The position numbers were made by a program, and so were the translations under genes. A stretch of DNA of 64,000 bases from an uncultured Clostridia bacterium (lineage in GTDB: Bacteria > Bacillota > Clostridia > Oscillospirales > Ruminococcaceae), in assembly GCA_947629335.1 (NCBI GenBank), contig CANRDI010000002.1:124001-188000 (forward strand). Direction: 5' to 3'. This document shows, in pieces, positions 60,066 to 64,000 of the stretch; within the stretch, counting starts at the first letter, position 1; each line of letters starts with the position of its first letter. The notes under the pieces were generated by a model, which was given only the letters and a program-made list of their open reading frames with translations, ran no database searches and was not told where the DNA came from.

Positions 60066-61570
60066 TGGCGATAAATTTCAATAATCCTCTTTTTGAGATA
60101 ATCAGAAATCCCGACCGCTGTATCAAGTGCAGAGTATGCGAAAGACAGTGCGCGAACGAGGTGCATAAATACGACGCAGATCTGGATAAAATGATCTCAA
60201 ACGAGCAGAACTGCGTTGATTGCCAAAGGTGCGTTTGCCTTTGCCCGACACAGGCGCTGAAAATTCGTCCGAATGAAAATCAGTTTCGCTATAACGCAAA
60301 CTGGAATATGCAGGTCATGGACGAAGTATATAAGCAGGCAAGCACCGGCGGAGTTTTGCTCTCCGCAATGGGAACGCCCAAGGATTATCCCGTTTACTGG
60401 GACAAGATACTTTTAAATGCTTCTCAGGTAACAAACCCGCCTATTGACCCGCTGCGCGAGCCTATGGAAACGAAAACGTTTCTCGGCAAAAAGTCGCAGA
60501 AGATTACCTATGATAAAGAAGGCAAGGCGCATTATGAAAAAACGCCTTATCTTGAGCTTGATGTTCCGATAATGTTCTCGGCGATGTCGTTCGGCTCGAT
60601 CAGCAAGAATGCTCACGAAAGCCTTGCGAGAGCGGCGACAAAGCTCGGCACATATTATAACACAGGCGAGGGCGGACTTCACCGCGACTTCTACAAATAC
60701 GGCGCAAATACCATTTGTCAGGTAGCTTCGGGACGTTTCGGAGTGTTTAAGGGCTATCTTGATGCGGGCGCAGCGATTGAAATTAAAATGGGACAGGGCG
60801 CAAAGCCCGGTATCGGTGGACATCTCCCCGGAATGAAGATAGACGAGGAAATTTCAAAAACCCGTATGATACCCATGGGCGCGGACGCCATCTCTCCCGC
60901 TCCGCATCACGATATATATTCCATAGAGGACTTACGTCAGCTTGTTCTCTCGCTCAAAGAGGCTACAAACTATGAAAAACCCGTTATCGTAAAAATAGCG
61001 GCGGTACATAATATTGCGGCAATTGCTTCGGGAATTGCGCGTTCGGGCGCTGACATAATCGCCATAGACGGCTTCAGAGGCGGTACGGGCGCTGCTCCGA
61101 CGAGAATACGCGATAACGTTGGTATTCCGATAGAGCTTGCGTTGGCAAGCGTTGACGCAAGGCTGCGCGACGAGGGAATAAGAAATGATGTTTCCATTGT
61201 CGTGGGCGGCTCGATACGCTCGGCGGCGGACGTTGTAAAGGCGGTTGCTCTCGGAGCTGACGCGGTTTACATTGCGACAGCGGCTCTGCTTTCGCTTGGC
61301 TGTCATCTTTGCAGAAGCTGCAACACGGGCAAGTGCAACTGGGGTATTGCAACACAGCGCGCCGACCTTGTAAAGCGCCTTAATCCCGATATCGGAAGCG
61401 AAAGACTTGTAAATCTCATAACCGCTTGGAACCACGAAATAAAAGAAATGATGGGCGGAATGGGAATAAACTCAATAGAAGCGCTCCGCGGAAACAGGCT
61501 TATGCTCAGAGGCGTCGGGCTTACGCAAAAAGAGCTTGACATCTTGGGCATAATGCACGCAGGCGAATAA
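60065..61570 (+). CDS. Split glutamate synthase, FMN-binding synthase subunit with ferredoxin domain
   Basis: A 501-residue protein. The N-terminal ferredoxin-like part has two Cys clusters (CIKCRVCERQC, CVDCQRCVCLCP; about 19-60) for 4Fe-4S clusters. The FMN synthase barrel (about 150-500) shows PIMFSAMSFGSISKNAHESL, GTYYNTGEGGLHRDF, EIKMGQGAKPGIGGHLPG, ISPAPHHDIYSIEDL, DGFRGGTGAAPTRIRDN and a late CHLCRSCNTGKCNWGIATQ 3Fe-4S site. It makes glutamate from 2-oxoglutarate and ammonia. It is the central subunit of the cluster. Confidence 0.95.
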   Translation: MAINFNNPLFEIIRNPDRCIKCRVCERQCANEVHKYDADLDKMISNEQNCVDCQRCVCLCPTQALKIRPNENQFRYNANWNMQVMDEVYKQASTGGVLLSAMGTPKDYPVYWDKILLNASQVTNPPIDPLREPMETKTFLGKKSQKITYDKEGKAHYEKTPYLELDVPIMFSAMSFGSISKNAHESLARAATKLGTYYNTGEGGLHRDFYKYGANTICQVASGRFGVFKGYLDAGAAIEIKMGQGAKPGIGGHLPGMKIDEEISKTRMIPMGADAISPAPHHDIYSIEDLRQLVLSLKEATNYEKPVIVKIAAVHNIAAIASGIARSGADIIAIDGFRGGTGAAPTRIRDNVGIPIELALASVDARLRDEGIRNDVSIVVGGSIRSAADVVKAVALGADAVYIATAALLSLGCHLCRSCNTGKCNWGIATQRADLVKRLNPDIGSERLVNLITAWNHEIKEMMGGMGINSIEALRGNRLMLRGVGLTQKELDILGIMHAGE

Positions 61571-61588
61571 CGAAAGGAGCGGTTTGTA

Positions 61589-62026
61589 ATGAAAAGAGTT
61601 TATGTAAATGAAGACTGGTGTCTTGCGTGTCACTTGTGCGAATATTACTGCGCGGCGGCAAATTCGGGCGCGGAGAATATGGTAAAGGCGTTTAAAACCG
61701 ATGGAAAAAAGCCTATTCCGAGAATTAAAGTAGAAGAGGGCGAAAAGGTAAATTTTGCCGTTCAGTGCCGCCACTGCGACGCGAAACCCTGCGTTAAGGG
61801 CTGTATTACGGGCGCGCTTTCGGTGAAAGACGGGGTAGTGTCTGTTGACGAAAGCAGATGCGTGGGTTGTTATACCTGCGTTCTTAGCTGTCCGTTTGGG
61901 TGCATTGTCATTGATGAAGAAGGTCACAGGATACAAAAATGCGACCTTTGCGTAAAGAACCACAACGGCGAACCCGCCTGCGTTCAGGGCTGCCCGAACA
62001 GAGCCGTTGTTTTTGAGGAGAGGTGA
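61589..62026 (+). CDS. Split glutamate synthase, 4Fe-4S electron-transfer subunit
   Basis: A 145-residue HycB/CooF-like ferredoxin with four Cys clusters: CLACHLCEYYC (11-21), CRHCDAKPCVKGC (about 60-72), CVGCYTCVLSCPFGC (about 91-105) and CDLCV---CVQGCP (about 117-137). It should carry electrons from the FAD subunit to the synthase subunit. GAAAGGAG lies before the ATG. It is 18 bases after the synthase gene. Confidence 0.92.
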   Translation: MKRVYVNEDWCLACHLCEYYCAAANSGAENMVKAFKTDGKKPIPRIKVEEGEKVNFAVQCRHCDAKPCVKGCITGALSVKDGVVSVDESRCVGCYTCVLSCPFGCIVIDEEGHRIQKCDLCVKNHNGEPACVQGCPNRAVVFEER

Positions 62027-62030
62027 GGAT

Positions 62031-63260
62031 ATGAATTACGTTATTATCGGAAACAGCGCCGCCGCTGTCGGAACTATTGCGGGTATCCGCGAGATTGACA
62101 GTACGGGCAAGATAACTGTTATTTCTGACGAAAAGTATCACACCTATTCCCGCCCGCTTATCTCATATTGGCTTGAAGGAAAGGTAACGGACAAGAATAT
62201 TTATTACCGCGAGCCGGATTTCTACGAGAAAAACGGTGTTGAAACCATTCTCGGAAAGAAAGTCACGAAAATCGATACCGAGAAAAAGTGCGTGATCTTA
62301 GACGACGGGCTTTCGGTGCCTTATGACAAGCTTATGGCGGCAACGGGCTCAAAGCCGTTTGTGCCGCCGATGAAGGGGCTTGAAAAGGTAAATTATCACA
62401 CTTTTATGACCTATGACAGCGCAAAGGCTATCCGCTCTGAGCTTAAAAAGGGAATGAAGGTGCTTATAATCGGCGCGGGACTTATCGGTCTTAAAGCCGC
62501 AGAGGCGCTTGCCGCACATGATACGGACATTACGGTCATTGACCTTGCGGACAGGGTTTTGCCGTCAATACTTGATGTAAAGGCGGCGGCTATGATGCAG
62601 CGGCATATTGAAAATCACGGGATAAAATTCGTTTTAAAAACGTCTGTTGAGGAATTTTCCGAACATTCCGCAAAGCTGCAAAACGGAATGACCGTCGATT
62701 TCGATATGCTGATAGTTGCCGTGGGAGTAAGACCGAACACCGAGCTTATTTCAGACGCAGGGGGAAAGGTCGAGCGCGGAATTATCACCGATATGACTCA
62801 GAAAACCTCGCTTGACGACATTTACGCGGCGGGCGACTGTACCGTAAGCTATGACGCAGCCGCCGAAACAAATCGTATACTTGCGGTATTGCCTAATGCT
62901 TATTTGCAGGGCGAAACGGCGGGACGAAATATGGCGGGCAGAGAAAACTATTATCTGAACGCTATCCCAATGAATGCAATAGGGCTTTTCGGACTTCACA
63001 TAATTTCTGCGGGCGATTACAACGGCGAGGAATATGTTGAGGAAACCGAGAATACATATAAAAAGCTGGTGTTCCGCGACAATAAACTTAAAGGTTATAT
63101 CCTTATGGGTGATGTTGCGAGAGCAGGAATTTACACGGGAATTATCAAAGAGGGGCTTGACATAAGCGAAGTGGACGAAAAACTGCTTAAAGAAAAGCCG
63201 CAGATGATGATGTTTTCAAAGGAAAGACGCGAAGAAAAGCTCGGAGGTATCATAAAATGA
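62031..63260 (+). CDS. Split glutamate synthase, FAD/NAD(P)-dependent oxidoreductase subunit
   Basis: A 409-residue pyridine-nucleotide flavoprotein of the nitrite-reductase/rubredoxin-reductase type. The FAD loop is YVIIGNSAAAVGTIAGI (3-19), the NAD(P) loop is VLIIGAGLIGLKAAEAL (about 146-162), and SLDDIYAAGDCTVSYD (about 265-280) is the second FAD motif. The ATG at 62031 follows GGTGAGGAT. It probably oxidises NAD(P)H for the synthase. It overlaps the final gene by four bases. Confidence 0.92.
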   Translation: MNYVIIGNSAAAVGTIAGIREIDSTGKITVISDEKYHTYSRPLISYWLEGKVTDKNIYYREPDFYEKNGVETILGKKVTKIDTEKKCVILDDGLSVPYDKLMAATGSKPFVPPMKGLEKVNYHTFMTYDSAKAIRSELKKGMKVLIIGAGLIGLKAAEALAAHDTDITVIDLADRVLPSILDVKAAAMMQRHIENHGIKFVLKTSVEEFSEHSAKLQNGMTVDFDMLIVAVGVRPNTELISDAGGKVERGIITDMTQKTSLDDIYAAGDCTVSYDAAAETNRILAVLPNAYLQGETAGRNMAGRENYYLNAIPMNAIGLFGLHIISAGDYNGEEYVEETENTYKKLVFRDNKLKGYILMGDVARAGIYTGIIKEGLDISEVDEKLLKEKPQMMMFSKERREEKLGGIIK

Positions 63261-63976
63261 AAATAGATGCAAAAAATATCAAATATGCCGAGCTGAATAA
63301 AATAATCCGCGAGAGCGAGGACAGCCGCTTAGAGGTCGAAAATGTTCTGGGTCAGCGCTATATCGGCGCAGGAAGCTCCGAAAAGGAAATACTTGTAACA
63401 GGTACTCCCGGAAACGCCCTCGGAGCATATCTTAACGGCTCGAAGATAGTAGTTTACGGAAACGCTCAGGACGCTATCGGCGACACCATGAACGACGGAG
63501 CTATAATCGTCCACGGAAACTGCGGCGATACCGCAGGATACGCTATGCGCTCAGGCGAAATTTACGTCGAGGGAAACGCAGGCTATCGTGTGGGAATACA
63601 TATGAAGAGCTATAAAGAGCTTTATCCGATAATCGTTATCGGCGGAAAAGTCGGCGATTTTCTCGGCGAATATCAGGCGGGAGGAATTATAATTGTCCTC
63701 GGAATAGACGTTGAGGGATGTCCTGTCGGAAGTTTCTGCGGTACGGGTATGCACGGCGGCGAAATGTTTATCAGAAGCGACGAAGCGCCTAAGGGACTTC
63801 CCGCTCAGGTGTGCTGTTCGGAGGCTACCGCAGAGGAAAAAGAGCAGATTCGCCGTTATATAGACAGATTTGTAAAGCATTTCAAGCACGACACCGACGA
63901 GCTTTTAAGCTCAAAGTTCTATAAGCTCGTTCCAAACTCCGCAAACCCTTATAAACAGCTTTATGTAAACAACTGA
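63257..63976 (+). CDS. Split glutamate synthase, GXGXG-domain subunit
   Basis: A 239-residue protein equal to the C-terminal GltB right-handed beta-helix domain. It has repeated G-x-x-G turns (GTPGNALGAYLNG, GNAQDAIGDTMNDG, GNCGDTAGYAMRSG, GNAGYRVGIHM; about 53-120). This domain supports the ammonia channel and is not catalytic. It overlaps the flavoprotein gene by four bases and ends the operon 24 bases before the window edge. Confidence 0.94.
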   Translation: MKIDAKNIKYAELNKIIRESEDSRLEVENVLGQRYIGAGSSEKEILVTGTPGNALGAYLNGSKIVVYGNAQDAIGDTMNDGAIIVHGNCGDTAGYAMRSGEIYVEGNAGYRVGIHMKSYKELYPIIVIGGKVGDFLGEYQAGGIIIVLGIDVEGCPVGSFCGTGMHGGEMFIRSDEAPKGLPAQVCCSEATAEEKEQIRRYIDRFVKHFKHDTDELLSSKFYKLVPNSANPYKQLYVNN

Positions 63977-64000
63977 TAATGCTGACGCGGCGGAATTTTC

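Overview
The window looks like a chromosomal segment of a spore-forming, anaerobic, low-to-medium GC Gram-positive bacterium of the class Clostridia. A Ruminococcaceae/Oscillospiraceae-type gut organism is my inference from gene content and style, not a proven placement. The evidence is an intact spoIIIAA-AH operon, a previously unmarked spoVM, a CIRCE/HrcA-controlled chaperone operon, GatCAB amidotransferase, acetate kinase, methylglyoxal synthase, lipobox lipoproteins and consensus sigma-A promoters (TTGACA-17-TATAAT). I see no phage, insertion sequence, rRNA, tRNA or CRISPR array.

Layout. 1-6.6 kb (minus strand): 3'-truncated pgk, two lipoprotein genes (a TPR plus solute-binding protein and a Ser-rich plus LRR protein), and a large PAS/GAF protein with degenerate GGDEF and EAL domains. 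7-13 kb: hrcA-grpE-dnaK-(DUF4241 gene)-dnaJ. 13-18.4 kb: tmcAL-murL-murD2 on minus, divergent from ackA. 18.5-19.8 kb: XRE regulator divergent from a SHOCT membrane protein, followed by an orphan zinc-ribbon fragment. 20-26.2 kb: mreB-mreC-mreD-PBP2-minD-like-mgsA. 26.3-28.9 kb: MATE exporter, recO, YegP-like protein. 29.3-33.1 kb: tfoX-like-mutS2 (minus) and a D-2-hydroxyacid dehydrogenase. 33.2-33.8 kb: a 126-bp tandem repeat. 33.9-38.7 kb: spoIIIA operon. 38.9-39.1 kb: small membrane gene and spoVM (minus). 39.5-49.7 kb: Asp23-nusB-xseAB-ispA-DUF212-dxs-tlyA-nadK-argR-unknown-GNAT-recN. 49.7-55.3 kb: a self-contained PP2C phosphatase, LRR receptor-like Ser/Thr kinase and unknown partner cassette flanked by near-identical hairpins. 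55.3-58.5 kb: gatCAB (minus). 58.8-64 kb: an archaeal-type split glutamate synthase of five genes.

The most interesting material: (1) the phosphatase-kinase-partner cassette. The kinase ectodomain (TPR, Ser-rich linker, about 18 LRRs) is built from the same modules that occur singly in the two adjacent lipoproteins 48 kb away, which suggests a distributed surface-sensing system. (2) A murD2-murL pair, implying D-glutamate is installed in peptidoglycan by epimerising UDP-MurNAc-L-Ala-L-Glu. (3) A 27-codon spoVM with a TTG start. (4) Several 90-200 bp nested imperfect palindromes between genes, one splitting the spoIIIA operon, plus a 126-bp tandem repeat whose period is a multiple of three and so mimics protein-coding ORFs.

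All assignments rest on motifs and gene order read by eye. No database search was possible.
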